Below, in pieces: positions 37,657 through 45,899 of a stretch of 64,000 nucleotides of DNA. Position 1 is the stretch's first letter. Every line of letters begins with the position of its first letter. The DNA lies in assembly GCF_000316575.1 (NCBI RefSeq), contig NC_019682.1, positions 1,674,001-1,738,000 on the forward strand. Direction: 5' to 3'. A program made the translations under genes and the position numbers. Source of the stretch: Calothrix sp. PCC 7507. GTDB taxonomy: Bacteria; Cyanobacteriota; Cyanobacteriia; Cyanobacteriales; Nostocaceae. Under the pieces are notes generated by a model that saw only the letters and a program-made list of their open reading frames with translations, did not search any database and had not been told where the DNA came from.

Positions 37657-39102
37657 TTAATAATTTTTCCAAGTCCAGCCATTGTCTTCAGCAAGACTGT
37701 CATAACTGTTGCTGCTAGGAGTACTGTCGTAGTAACTGAATTTTGATTCGATCTCTGAATTCGCCAACAAACTCTGACTTTCCGATGTCGAGATTGGGAT
37801 CAAGCGGGAAGTTACACTATTAACCTCATTGGTTGAACTGAGCTTGAAGCTAGCTGTAGGATACTGTAGACTATTTCCTGTCATATCTGCAATAATCTGA
37901 TGCGTTAGCGAGCCAGTATTAGAGCTTGTGCTGAGAGATTGAGAACTATTTGCGGCCGTGCTGGTGATGATTTGACGCACTTGTTCAGCACTCAAATTAG
38001 GGTTAGCACTAAGCATTAAAGCTACTACTCCAGCAACGTGGGGAGTCGCCATAGATGTACCACTGTAATAAGCATACTGATCTCCTGGTACTGTAGAGTA
38101 GACATTGACTCCTGGCGCTGTGACATAGGCTAGTTGACTAAATCCTGGTTGGTTAGAGAAGTCAGCCATTTTGTTGTTTTGATCTACTGCTCCAACCGCA
38201 ATTCCTGACTTATTAGCATAGGCTGCCGGATAAGATACTAATGGGTAACCATTATTACCTGCTGCCATGACAACAACGACCCCTTTTTTGCTGGCATAAT
38301 CAATAGCTGATTCCAGGGTGCTGTTAGGAAAATCACCTCCTAGACTGAGGTTAATGACATTAGCGCCATGATTGACAGCATAGTAGATGCCGTTAGCGAT
38401 CGCACTATAAGAGCCTGAACCAGAATCATCTAAAACTTTAACCGGCATAATCTTGGCACCATAAGCAACACCGGTGACACCAAAATCATTATTCTCCCCA
38501 GCGATAGTTCCAGAAACATGTGTGCCATGACTATTGTCGTCCATGACTTCGTTGGTGTTATTGACAAAGTTCCAGCCCCGGACATCATCAATATAGCCAT
38601 CACCATCATCATCTATGCCATTGTCAGCAATTTCTTTAGTGTTAGTCCAAATATTATTTTTTAAATCTGCGTGGTTGTAGTCAACTCCAGTATCCACAAC
38701 AGCCACAACAACACCTTGCCCTGTATATCCTTTAGCCCAGGCTTCTGGGGCTTTCACAAGATCAGCCCCCCAATTATTTCCACCCAAGTCAGGAACATCA
38801 GCAAAGGTATTTTGACCAATACTTTTAGCCACTGCTGCGCCTGCATTCACCAAGCCATAGCCAGAGTTGGAGTCATAGCTTTTAGTAGTCGCATCACTGG
38901 TAATTTTCGCCTCAGTGCTATGCGATTTTTGCACATTAGACGAATCTGCTTTCAGATCATTTATGGTAGCGTCAAAGCTACTACGACCGCTGAGTTTTAA
39001 GCTGTCGTCATCTCTAGCATGAAAGATATCTGCTGAGGAGAGGGGAGTGACATCTAGCCCTTCATTAGCAAAGGATTTTTGACTAGTGTAATTAACGGGC
39101 AT
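37657..39102 (-). CDS. Subtilisin-like serine protease (S8 family)
   Basis: A 481-aa protease with the catalytic triad: Asp in VVAVVDTGVDYNHADL, His in DDNSHGTHVSGTIAG, Ser in YYSGTSMATPHVAGVVAL; the oxyanion Asn is in MAAGNNGYP. A Ca2+-loop-like insert (NGIDDDGDGYIDD) lies between Asp and His. The first ~105 residues are polar and may act as a propeptide; there is no classical signal peptide. The C-terminal ~90 residues are Ser-rich and unrelated to known domains. No C-terminal RTX repeats, so the export route is unclear. Confidence 0.92.
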   Translation of the reverse strand: MPVNYTSQKSFANEGLDVTPLSSADIFHARDDDSLKLSGRSSFDATINDLKADSSNVQKSHSTEAKITSDATTKSYDSNSGYGLVNAGAAVAKSIGQNTFADVPDLGGNNWGADLVKAPEAWAKGYTGQGVVVAVVDTGVDYNHADLKNNIWTNTKEIADNGIDDDGDGYIDDVRGWNFVNNTNEVMDDNSHGTHVSGTIAGENNDFGVTGVAYGAKIMPVKVLDDSGSGSYSAIANGIYYAVNHGANVINLSLGGDFPNSTLESAIDYASKKGVVVVMAAGNNGYPLVSYPAAYANKSGIAVGAVDQNNKMADFSNQPGFSQLAYVTAPGVNVYSTVPGDQYAYYSGTSMATPHVAGVVALMLSANPNLSAEQVRQIITSTAANSSQSLSTSSNTGSLTHQIIADMTGNSLQYPTASFKLSSTNEVNSVTSRLIPISTSESQSLLANSEIESKFSYYDSTPSSNSYDSLAEDNGWTWKNY

Positions 39103-39450
39103 AAGAATTCTTCTTGCAAAAGTCTAAACAACGAATAATTAACCGCCGATAAACGAGGCAGTGCGTTGCTTTGTTTCCGAAAGTTCAAGCATCTGCCATG
39201 CCGATAAACGCCGATAAAACCACTTATGCAAGAGGTCTAATCTTGTCTTGACAGCCTGACCTATTACAAAGTTGCTTAAAAGGTTTTTATCTGCCAATCA
39301 TCCCCATTTTTTAATAATTACTATAAAATTCAATAGCAAAATGCCAATTTGATTACAAACAGTACAAGTGGATTTGTCATTTGTTATTTGTTATTGGTCA
39401 TTTGTCATTTGCCATTCTCCCCCTGCCCCCTGCTCCCTACCCCCTGCCCT
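39103..39450. other. Spacer upstream of the subtilase gene
   Basis: About 350 bases. Contains the cyanobacterial repeat CCGATAAACG twice (about 39143 and 39201), and at 39376-39447 runs of TTTGTCATTTGT and CCCCCTGCCCC repeats. No gene is supported. Confidence 0.45.
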
Positions 39451-40062
39451 CTATATCTTCGGCCAGCGCCAGTTATAGCGATTCCATTCGTAGATGCCTT
39501 GAATTTCGTACTCAGTGCCATTTTGGAAGCGAATGACGCAATTCATGAAGGAATCATCGCCATTGATGATTTCTTCGACTTGAATGACTGTGCAGGGAAA
39601 CCACTCGCGCTGACAGGGGCCGTTTACTTGCACCCATTCCCATAAGGCATTGGAAATTTCAATGCGATCGCCTACTCTGAGTTTTAGTGCATCTTCAAAA
39701 TAAGAGTATTTGTCAAAATGATACGACTCAACGCGATACAACCACTGTAACCCGTAGCGATCGCGGATAAATTGCACTGCGCCGGAGTCATTTTCTTGCA
39801 GCCAGTCGTTGAGTAATTGTACTTTCCAAGTCCGATCTTGTTGTTCTTCTGTTTTAACAAACTTTAAAAACGCTTCTAATTCCTCTGAAGTCAGTTCATC
39901 CAAAGGATTAGCCATGTCTGATGCATTCGCGTGAGAATTTCCCTGAATTTGCCCAACGACTTGCAGTAATATCTGTTTCTGCATATCAGTGAGAGGACAG
40001 CTGGCTGCATCACAACGATTAAAGGCTGCTTGCAAGGCTGCTTCAATCTCATCTGGAGTCAT
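39451..40062 (-). CDS. Conserved hypothetical protein (203 aa)
   Basis: I do not recognise the family. The N-terminal ~85 residues are helical (MTPDEIEAALQAAFNRCDAA, LTSEELEAFLKFVKTEE). The C-terminal ~110 residues look like a beta-rich domain with aromatic residues (YGLQWLYRVESYHFDKYSYF, GDRIEISNALWEWVQVNGPC, EWFPCTVIQVEEI, TEYEIQGIYEWNRYNWRW), somewhat like a small SH3-like barrel. No signal peptide. Codon use and length suggest a real gene. Confidence 0.7.
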   Translation of the reverse strand: MTPDEIEAALQAAFNRCDAASCPLTDMQKQILLQVVGQIQGNSHANASDMANPLDELTSEELEAFLKFVKTEEQQDRTWKVQLLNDWLQENDSGAVQFIRDRYGLQWLYRVESYHFDKYSYFEDALKLRVGDRIEISNALWEWVQVNGPCQREWFPCTVIQVEEIINGDDSFMNCVIRFQNGTEYEIQGIYEWNRYNWRWPKI

Positions 40063-40240
40063 AAGCTAATAGCATTGAGGGTTGATTTTTTTTATTATTA
40101 CAAAGGTGAACCAAGAATCCCCGCGCATTCATGCCGGGGAGTGTCAAAAAAGTTAAATCAACTTCTTCAATCCCTTGGTAGTTAAATTCAGGTAAGCTGG
40201 GTTTAAAAACAGTATTAATTGCTGTGTTAGTTAAAACTCT

Positions 40241-40372
40241 GGCGTTGCTGATTGCAGTATGAATTGTGATTGTCATGCTGAGTGTAGCACTAGTGGAATG
40301 AAGTATCTGCGAGATTCTTCACTTCACTACGTTCCTTTCAGAATGACAAATTCATACTTTCTTCCGCAACGC
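40241..40372. mobile_element. MITE-like element, family M4 copy A, with a perfect 8-bp target duplication
   Basis: Ends GGCGTTGCTGATTGCAGTAT and (reversed) GGCGTTGCGGAAGAAAGTAT bound a 132-bp element. AAAACTCT stands directly on both sides (40233-40240 and 40373-40380): a perfect 8-bp target duplication. A related element is at 45739-45850 and a lone right end at 47489-47513. No ORF of its own. Confidence 0.85.
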
Positions 40373-40411
40373 CAAAACTCTTAGCTTGGTATAAAGTTTA
40401 CTAGAATTTAG

Positions 40412-40960
40412 TTGCCATTATTTTTAGATATGCACCAGAAAAACAGTATGACATCTTTGTTTAATTTCCTGACTTTAACTAGGTTGTACGGCTCAAAACA
40501 CATGCGATTTATCACTGCTTTCTCAACTCAGTATTTCAGACTAAATAAGGTGATAGTTATTGCATGTGTTATCAGCATTTTATCCTGGGCATTTACTCCC
40601 TGTGCTATGGCGTTGACACAGATTAGACTATTTGATGTTTCTTATAAGGATTGTCCACCAGAATTAGCGCAAGGGGCTGTGATTAGTAGTGGTTCTGCCG
40701 CTGCTAGCTGCTATATTGTGACTGGCAAAGCTGAAAATGGTACTTACAAAACCGTCTACGATGCAGACATTTTTGGACGCATTTATGATGCCAATAATGA
40801 CTCAGTCATGCAAAACCGCACCCGTCTAGGTTCAATTGCGGAAGTCCCACCGGGTATCAGTGATTTTGAATTGAGAATTTCTGTACCTGCAAATCAGCCT
40901 ACGCCGTTAAAGTTGAAGCAGTTTAAAGCTGCTGGATTTAGTGGTCAAGTGCGGCGTTAA
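40412..40960 (+). CDS. Conserved hypothetical secreted protein
   Basis: Up to 182 aa. A hydrophobic stretch followed by an Ala-x-Ala-type site (VIVIACVISILSWAF, then CAMA before LTQIRLFD) predicts export, leaving a mature domain of ~115 residues with two Cys (KDCPPEL, ASCYIV) that could form a disulfide. The mature part looks beta-rich (TRLGSIAEVPPGISDFELRI). The start is uncertain: MRFITAFSTQ at 40502 would give the most normal signal peptide, while earlier ATGs at 40412, 40430 and 40448 are in frame. Family not recognised. Confidence 0.65.
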   Translation: MPLFLDMHQKNSMTSLFNFLTLTRLYGSKHMRFITAFSTQYFRLNKVIVIACVISILSWAFTPCAMALTQIRLFDVSYKDCPPELAQGAVISSGSAAASCYIVTGKAENGTYKTVYDADIFGRIYDANNDSVMQNRTRLGSIAEVPPGISDFELRISVPANQPTPLKLKQFKAAGFSGQVRR

Positions 40961-41149
40961 CAGTTAACAGTTATCAGTTATCAGTTGGGAGCGAGAGTTA
41001 CCCAATAGTTACTGAGAAACCTGCCTTGACTTGTACTGAGCGTAGCCGAAGTAGTCGAGGTAGTGCAGTCGTTCCCACAGGGTAAAGAGTCGAATTAAAC
41101 TGGTGATTTATCCTGTGGGATCTTGCTACTGATTTAATTAAAAGGATAT

Positions 41150-41182
41150 TTGGAGTCTGGACTTCATTAGCCCAGACTCCAA
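41150..41182 (-). terminator. Hairpin downstream of the YggT gene
   Basis: 11-bp stem TTGGAGTCTGG / CCAGACTCCAA with an 11-nt loop, ~40 bases after the YggT stop. On the minus strand it is followed by ATATCCTTTT, a weak T tract. Confidence 0.55.
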
Positions 41183-41221
41183 GTAATGTATTTGCAGATG
41201 GCACAAACTGCAAATTCTGTG

Positions 41222-41494
41222 CTAGATGAAAGCTTGCATCCGGCTGAGGTTTTGCATAAAGCCACCTAGAACCTGCAATAGTATAATCGCTAACACTGGC
41301 GAAATATCAATACCGCCCAATGGGGGAATAAATTGGCGGAAAAAATTGAGGTAGGGGTCGGTTATTTGGCTCAGAGCAGCAAATGGTTGGTTATACCAGT
41401 CGATGTTGGGGAACCAGGTCAACAGCACCCGAATAATTAGTAAATAGCCGTAATATGTGAAGAAGGCAGCTAGTACTGCAAACAGTAGATTCAT
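41222..41494 (-). CDS. YggT family membrane protein (Ycf19-like)
   Basis: A 90-aa integral membrane protein with two hydrophobic segments (~3-25 and ~62-82) and the family core ITDPYLNFFRQFIPPLGGIDISPVLAI. YggT/Ycf19 proteins are small thylakoid or plasma-membrane proteins; in cyanobacteria and plastids relatives take part in photosystem or cytochrome assembly and nucleoid organisation, but the role of this copy cannot be assigned. A hairpin follows the gene. Confidence 0.9.
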   Translation of the reverse strand: MNLLFAVLAAFFTYYGYLLIIRVLLTWFPNIDWYNQPFAALSQITDPYLNFFRQFIPPLGGIDISPVLAIILLQVLGGFMQNLSRMQAFI

Positions 41495-41623
41495 GGATGG
41501 GTTGGTTTCTTGCTAAGTGTCAAAAGCGGTCTTATTATTGATTTTAATTTAGTCCATGTCATGGTGTCTGCGGCTAGTTTTGGCATTCACCACAATTTGG
41601 CACTTTTACAGGCGTTTAGCAGT

Positions 41624-41977
41624 TCAGGAGTCTTTGGTTAAAGAGCGATCGCTAATGGACCCAGAGGAACTGCCGTTGACATTGCCCAGTTGCTTTCGCA
41701 CTTCATCAATTGTCGCATTCAACTGGGCGATTTTATCTTCTAGCGATCGCCTTGCGGTTTCCATCTCCACGGCGTCAGTTTCTGCGGCTCGCATCTGACG
41801 ACGTTTCCCTGATATTTTTTTGGCTTCAGTTTGGTTGTTAGTCTGTTCTGTCTCTTCATCTGCTACCAATTCTGGATCGCTCCGAGAAGCAATCAAGGTT
41901 CCCACAACACCACCTACGACACTACCGAAAATTGCTCCGACGAAAAAACCACTAGCAAAACCATCTCGCTGACTCAT
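41624..41977 (-). CDS. Small membrane-anchored coiled-coil protein (YtxH-like)
   Basis: A 117-aa protein. A Gly-rich hydrophobic segment near the N-terminus (GFFVGAIFGSVVGGVVGTLI, residues 10-29) resembles the YtxH/gas-vesicle-type anchor. It is followed by a polar linker and a helical/coiled-coil region (ETARRSLEDKIAQLNATI, DEVRKQL). Homologous small proteins are common in cyanobacteria; function unknown. It lies just upstream of yggT in the same direction (about 130 bases), so co-transcription is possible. Confidence 0.7.
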   Translation of the reverse strand: MSQRDGFASGFFVGAIFGSVVGGVVGTLIASRSDPELVADEETEQTNNQTEAKKISGKRRQMRAAETDAVEMETARRSLEDKIAQLNATIDEVRKQLGNVNGSSSGSISDRSLTKDS

Positions 41978-42057
41978 ATCTTTAACCGCCTTGAAGAAAC
42001 TTTGCGACTTTATACACTAGTTAAGCTATTTTTCTTCTTCCCTAGCTGCATACTAGC

Positions 42058-42708
42058 TTAAGTCCCAAAGGTGCGATCGCCTGCATCTCCCAATCCCGGT
42101 ACAATATACCCCTGGCTATTAATTGTTTCATCAATAGCAGCTGTGTAAACATTTAAACCCGGATAGGCAACACTCAATTTTTGCAAAGCTGGTGGAGCTG
42201 CCACTACACATACAATCCGTGTCAAAACAGGGTCAACACCCCGCTGTGTTAATTCTGCCATTGCAGCCATAATCGATCCTCCCGTTGCCAACATCGGATC
42301 GGTAATTAACACCCGCGTCTGGGGAGCAAATTTTTCCGGCAATTTGTTCAGGTAACACGAAGGTTCCAGTGTCTCTTCATTTCGCACCAAGCCAAGATGA
42401 TAAACCGATGCCAGGGGTAGCAAGGTCTGTGCCCCTTCTAGTAATCCCAGCCCAGCCCGAAGAATCGGCACCACTGCCACAGGCACTTCTGGATCAATAA
42501 AAGTTGCCGCAGTGGAATCTAAAGGACTCTGCACCGTTGTTTCTAGAGTTGGTAACCAATCTCTCGCAGCTTCATAAGTCAGCCATCGCCCCAACTCAGT
42601 CATCGCACTCCGAAATAATACTGAAGGTGTGGCAGCATCGCGGGCAACTGCCAGCCAGTGCTTGATTAGGGGATGGGGTGGAACATATACACGCAGTTGT
42701 AGCGTCAT
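42058..42708 (-). CDS. upp: Uracil phosphoribosyltransferase
   Basis: Salvage enzyme making UMP from uracil and PRPP. A 216-aa product with the PRPP-binding loop ITDPMLATGGSIMAA, the PILRAGLGLLEGA block, and the uracil-binding C-terminal GYIVPGLGDAGDRTFGT. Motifs and length are standard. Two starts are possible six bases apart; I take the ATG (MTLQLRV). No other pyrimidine genes are adjacent. Confidence 0.95.
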   Translation of the reverse strand: MTLQLRVYVPPHPLIKHWLAVARDAATPSVLFRSAMTELGRWLTYEAARDWLPTLETTVQSPLDSTAATFIDPEVPVAVVPILRAGLGLLEGAQTLLPLASVYHLGLVRNEETLEPSCYLNKLPEKFAPQTRVLITDPMLATGGSIMAAMAELTQRGVDPVLTRIVCVVAAPPALQKLSVAYPGLNVYTAAIDETINSQGYIVPGLGDAGDRTFGT

Positions 42709-42714
42709 AGGCAC

Positions 42715-43052
42715 AGATAGGCGCTTTTTTCCTATGTGAGAACTGAAACATCATAATACTCTATACTCTTCCCTGGCTACGACTGACTGCTAAAATCAAC
42801 ACACTATTCATTATTGAAAGTATTTTTCATTAGCAGTTGACATATATTCTCAATCAAGGTTATATTGTTAATCAGTGTTCTCCTCTCTTTAAGGATCGGC
42901 AGACGGGATTAGCCAGCGGTAGCAGGCTTGTCCCTCTTTTTTGTGATTGGTTATTGGTCATTTGTTATTCTCCCCAGTCCCCATTCCCAATTCCCCATTC
43001 CCAATTCCCCATATCGCGAGTATCATTTATGTTGGTTTTTTTACTTTAAATT
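42715..43052. other. Divergent spacer between upp and crtH
   Basis: About 340 bases that should carry both promoters. At 42972-43011 is a tandem repeat of CCCCATTCCCAATT units. No gene or recognised regulatory site. Confidence 0.45.
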
Positions 43053-44555
43053 ATGTCTCCTAGTCCCATATTTGATGTAATTGTGATTGGCTCTGGTATC
43101 GGTGGATTGGTGACAGCAACTCAGTTAGTAGCAAAGGGAGCTAAAGTACTGGTACTGGAAAGTTATCTGATTCCAGGTGGGAGTGCTGGCTATTTTGAGC
43201 GTCAGGGGTATCGATTTGATGTTGGGGCTTCGATGATTTTTGGGTTGGGAGAGAAGGGCACTACTAATTTACTCACTCGTGCCCTTGATGCGGTGCATGT
43301 CAGCGTCGAGGCGATCGCTGATCCGGTGCAGATTCACTATCATCTACCCAATGGTTTAGACCTGAAGGTTGACCGAGTTTATGAAAATTTTTTGCAAAAT
43401 CTTATTGCTTATTTTCGCCATGAAGAAAAGGGGATTCGTCGCTTTTATGACGAGTGCTGGAAAGTTTTTAATTGCCTCAATAGCATGGAGTTGCTGTCAT
43501 TAGAAGAACCTCGGTATCTGATGCGGACATTTTTGCGACACCCTTTAGCATGTCTTGGTTTGGCTAAATATTTGCCACAAAATGTTGGGGATGTAGCACG
43601 GCGATACATCAAAGATCCCCAATTATTGAAGTTTATCGATATGGAGTGTTATTGCTGGTCGGTGGTTCCAGCTAAGATGACACCGATGATTAATGCTGGG
43701 ATGGTCTTTTCTGACAGGCATTATGGCGGAGTTAACTATCCTAAAGGTGGGGTAGGAAAAATTGCTCAAACCCTGGTGAAAGGTCTAGAAAAGGCTGGGG
43801 GTAAAATTCAATATCAAGCCAAGGTCACGAAGATTATTCGAGAACAGGGACGCGCTGTAGGTGTACAACTAGCTAATGGTCAAGTCTATCAGGGTAAACG
43901 CATAGTTTCTAATGCTACACGTTGGGATACTTTTGAAAAATTACTACCCAGGGAGAAAATACCAGCTAGTGAGAAAAAGTGGCAACAAAATTATCAGAAA
44001 TCACCGAGCTTTTTGAGTTTACATATGGGGGTGAAAGAGTCAGTTTTACCTGTGGGAACGGAGTGCCATCATATTTTGTTGGAAGATTGGCAGCAAATGA
44101 CAGCAGCGTCTGGTACGGTTTTTGTTTCTATTCCCACGTTGCTTGACCCAGATTTAGCACCAGCAGGTTATCACATCATTCATGCTTTCACGCCCGACTG
44201 GATAGAAAATTGGCAAGGACTGACTGAAAGTGAGTATGAGGCTAACAAAGAAGCCGCAGCATGGCGAATTATTGACAGACTAGAGAAGATTTTTCCTGGT
44301 TTAAATGCTGGGTTGGATTATCTGGAAGTGGGAACGCCGCGCACCCATCGTCGCTTTTTGGGTCGAGTAGATGGTACTTATGGGCCAATCCCTCGGCGCA
44401 AGTTGTGGGGATTATTGGGGATGCCGTTTAATCGTACAGAGGTTCCCGGACTTTATTGTGTGGGGGATAGTACCTTTCCCGGTCAGGGATTGAATGCAGT
44501 GGCGTTTTCTGGGTTTGCCTGTGCCCATCGCATCGCTGTAGATTTGAAGTTGTGA
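43053..44555 (+). CDS. crtH: Carotenoid (prolycopene) isomerase CrtH/CRTISO
   Basis: FAD-dependent cis-to-trans isomerase of carotenes that acts after the desaturases in the cyanobacterial carotenoid pathway. A 500-aa protein with the dinucleotide-binding motif VIVIGSGIGGLVTATQLVAK near the N-terminus, GGSAGYFERQGYRFDVGAS, the substrate-domain GVNYPKGGVGKIAQTLVKGL, and the C-terminal VPGLYCVGDSTFPGQGLNAV FAD motif. Length and motifs match CrtH rather than CrtP/CrtQ desaturases. No other carotenoid genes are in the window. Confidence 0.94.
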   Translation: MSPSPIFDVIVIGSGIGGLVTATQLVAKGAKVLVLESYLIPGGSAGYFERQGYRFDVGASMIFGLGEKGTTNLLTRALDAVHVSVEAIADPVQIHYHLPNGLDLKVDRVYENFLQNLIAYFRHEEKGIRRFYDECWKVFNCLNSMELLSLEEPRYLMRTFLRHPLACLGLAKYLPQNVGDVARRYIKDPQLLKFIDMECYCWSVVPAKMTPMINAGMVFSDRHYGGVNYPKGGVGKIAQTLVKGLEKAGGKIQYQAKVTKIIREQGRAVGVQLANGQVYQGKRIVSNATRWDTFEKLLPREKIPASEKKWQQNYQKSPSFLSLHMGVKESVLPVGTECHHILLEDWQQMTAASGTVFVSIPTLLDPDLAPAGYHIIHAFTPDWIENWQGLTESEYEANKEAAAWRIIDRLEKIFPGLNAGLDYLEVGTPRTHRRFLGRVDGTYGPIPRRKLWGLLGMPFNRTEVPGLYCVGDSTFPGQGLNAVAFSGFACAHRIAVDLKL

Positions 44556-44704
44556 TTTTTTTCCAGATAAATTAAAACTTTCCGGATGTAGCGATCGCTA
44601 ACCGTAAGTATATCGCGGCGGGGTACTCAAACTCTGCAAGTAATACAAAATTGTGCTTTAATTTGTTGGTGCAATTTTCCTCCTCACACAAACAGCTGTT
44701 ACTG

Positions 44705-45697
44705 ATGTCACTCACACCCAAAGAAAATATTGTGAAATTAAGCTGGCTTGTATCCAGCTTTTTAAGTGTGTTCCTGCTTGGCTCAACTGTCAAAGCTGCC
44801 ACCAAGCCAGTGCAACAAACTCTTAGTCAGGTTCCCATCACAGTTTCCCCGGCTGCTGATAGTGATATGTTTGCTGGCGTGGTTCCTTTACATTCACCTA
44901 TGAAAGTGCTTGAACCGCAAATTAAAACCTTGATGGCTAAATATAGCTTTCTGCAAACAGGAATGTTTTTCCTCGATTTAGAGACGGGGAATTATTTGGA
45001 TATTGGAGGCGATCGCGTCTTCCCCGCTGCCAGTACAATTAAATTGCCAATTCTCATCGCCTTTTTTCAGGACTTAGACGCAGGTAAAGTCAGGCTAGAT
45101 GAACAGCTGACAATGCGGAGTGATTTGGTCACAAATGGCTCTGGAATCATGCAATATGAGCGAGTTGGGAAGAAATACACGGCATTAGAAACCGTGAATA
45201 AGATGATTACCATCAGTGACAATACAGCCACCAACATGATTATTGATCGCTTGGGTGGAGCAGCCAAACTAAATCAGCGTTTCCGCGGTTGGGGACTAAA
45301 AGACACAGTAATTCGCCGCCTTTTGGCTGATTTAAGAGGCACAAATACTACAAGTTCCCAAGACTTGGCGAGGGTACTGGCTTTGGTGGTGAATAATAAA
45401 TTAGTCTCCCCACAGAGTCGAGAACAGGCTTTAGATATTCTGCGTCACACCACCATACATACACTACTTCCCGCCGGTTTGGGAAAAGGCGCAGTCATCG
45501 CCAACAAAACCGGAGATATCGGCTTTATCATCGGTGATGCTGGGTTTATCACTATGCCCAATGGTAAGCATTACTTGGCAGCTATCTTCGTCAAACGTCC
45601 ATATCGAGATTCTAGAGGAAGAGACTTTATTCGGCAAGTTTCCCAACTTGTATACAATTACTTGAGTCAGCCAAACCCCGTTGCAAGTAATTACTAA
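44705..45697 (+). CDS. Beta-lactamase-fold serine hydrolase (exported)
   Basis: A ~330-aa protein with a signal-peptide-like N-terminus (WLVSSFLSVFLLGSTVKAA) and the class A/penicillin-recognising core: SxxK in FPAASTIKLPILIAFF, SDN in ITISDNTATNMIIDRLGG, KTG in IANKTGDIGFIIGD. The omega-loop region (RRLLADLRGTNTTSSQDL) lacks the Glu that deacylates true class A beta-lactamases, so it is more likely a cell-wall-type hydrolase, or an enzyme without lactamase turnover. I prefer the start MSLTPKEN; an upstream start at 44651 is possible. Confidence 0.82.
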   Translation: MSLTPKENIVKLSWLVSSFLSVFLLGSTVKAATKPVQQTLSQVPITVSPAADSDMFAGVVPLHSPMKVLEPQIKTLMAKYSFLQTGMFFLDLETGNYLDIGGDRVFPAASTIKLPILIAFFQDLDAGKVRLDEQLTMRSDLVTNGSGIMQYERVGKKYTALETVNKMITISDNTATNMIIDRLGGAAKLNQRFRGWGLKDTVIRRLLADLRGTNTTSSQDLARVLALVVNNKLVSPQSREQALDILRHTTIHTLLPAGLGKGAVIANKTGDIGFIIGDAGFITMPNGKHYLAAIFVKRPYRDSRGRDFIRQVSQLVYNYLSQPNPVASNY

Positions 45698-45738
45698 TTC
45701 GTAATACTTCGGCTGCGCTCATTACAAGTTCGTAATTC

Positions 45739-45850
45739 GGCGTTGCTGATTTAATGTATGATTTAGGATTTTCCGTTGTACCAAAACCCCTGTAGAGACG
45801 TAAAATTTTACGTCTCTACATCCAAATTCATACTGCGATTCAGCAACGCC
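45739..45850. mobile_element. MITE-like element, family M4 copy B
   Basis: Inverted ends GGCGTTGCTGATT and (reversed) GGCGTTGCTGAATCGCAGTA; 112 bp, with an internal palindrome GAGACGTAAAATTTTACGTCTC. The 8-bp target duplication seen in copy A is not visible here. Confidence 0.65.
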
Positions 45851-45899
45851 AAAAAAAGTTATACCAATCTGAAAAAAAGAATGCAACAGATACATTTGT

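Noticed and set aside
40049-40276. 75-codon ORF as a gene
   Set aside because: Its start lies in a MITE and nothing in the rest is recognisable. Kept only as an observation.
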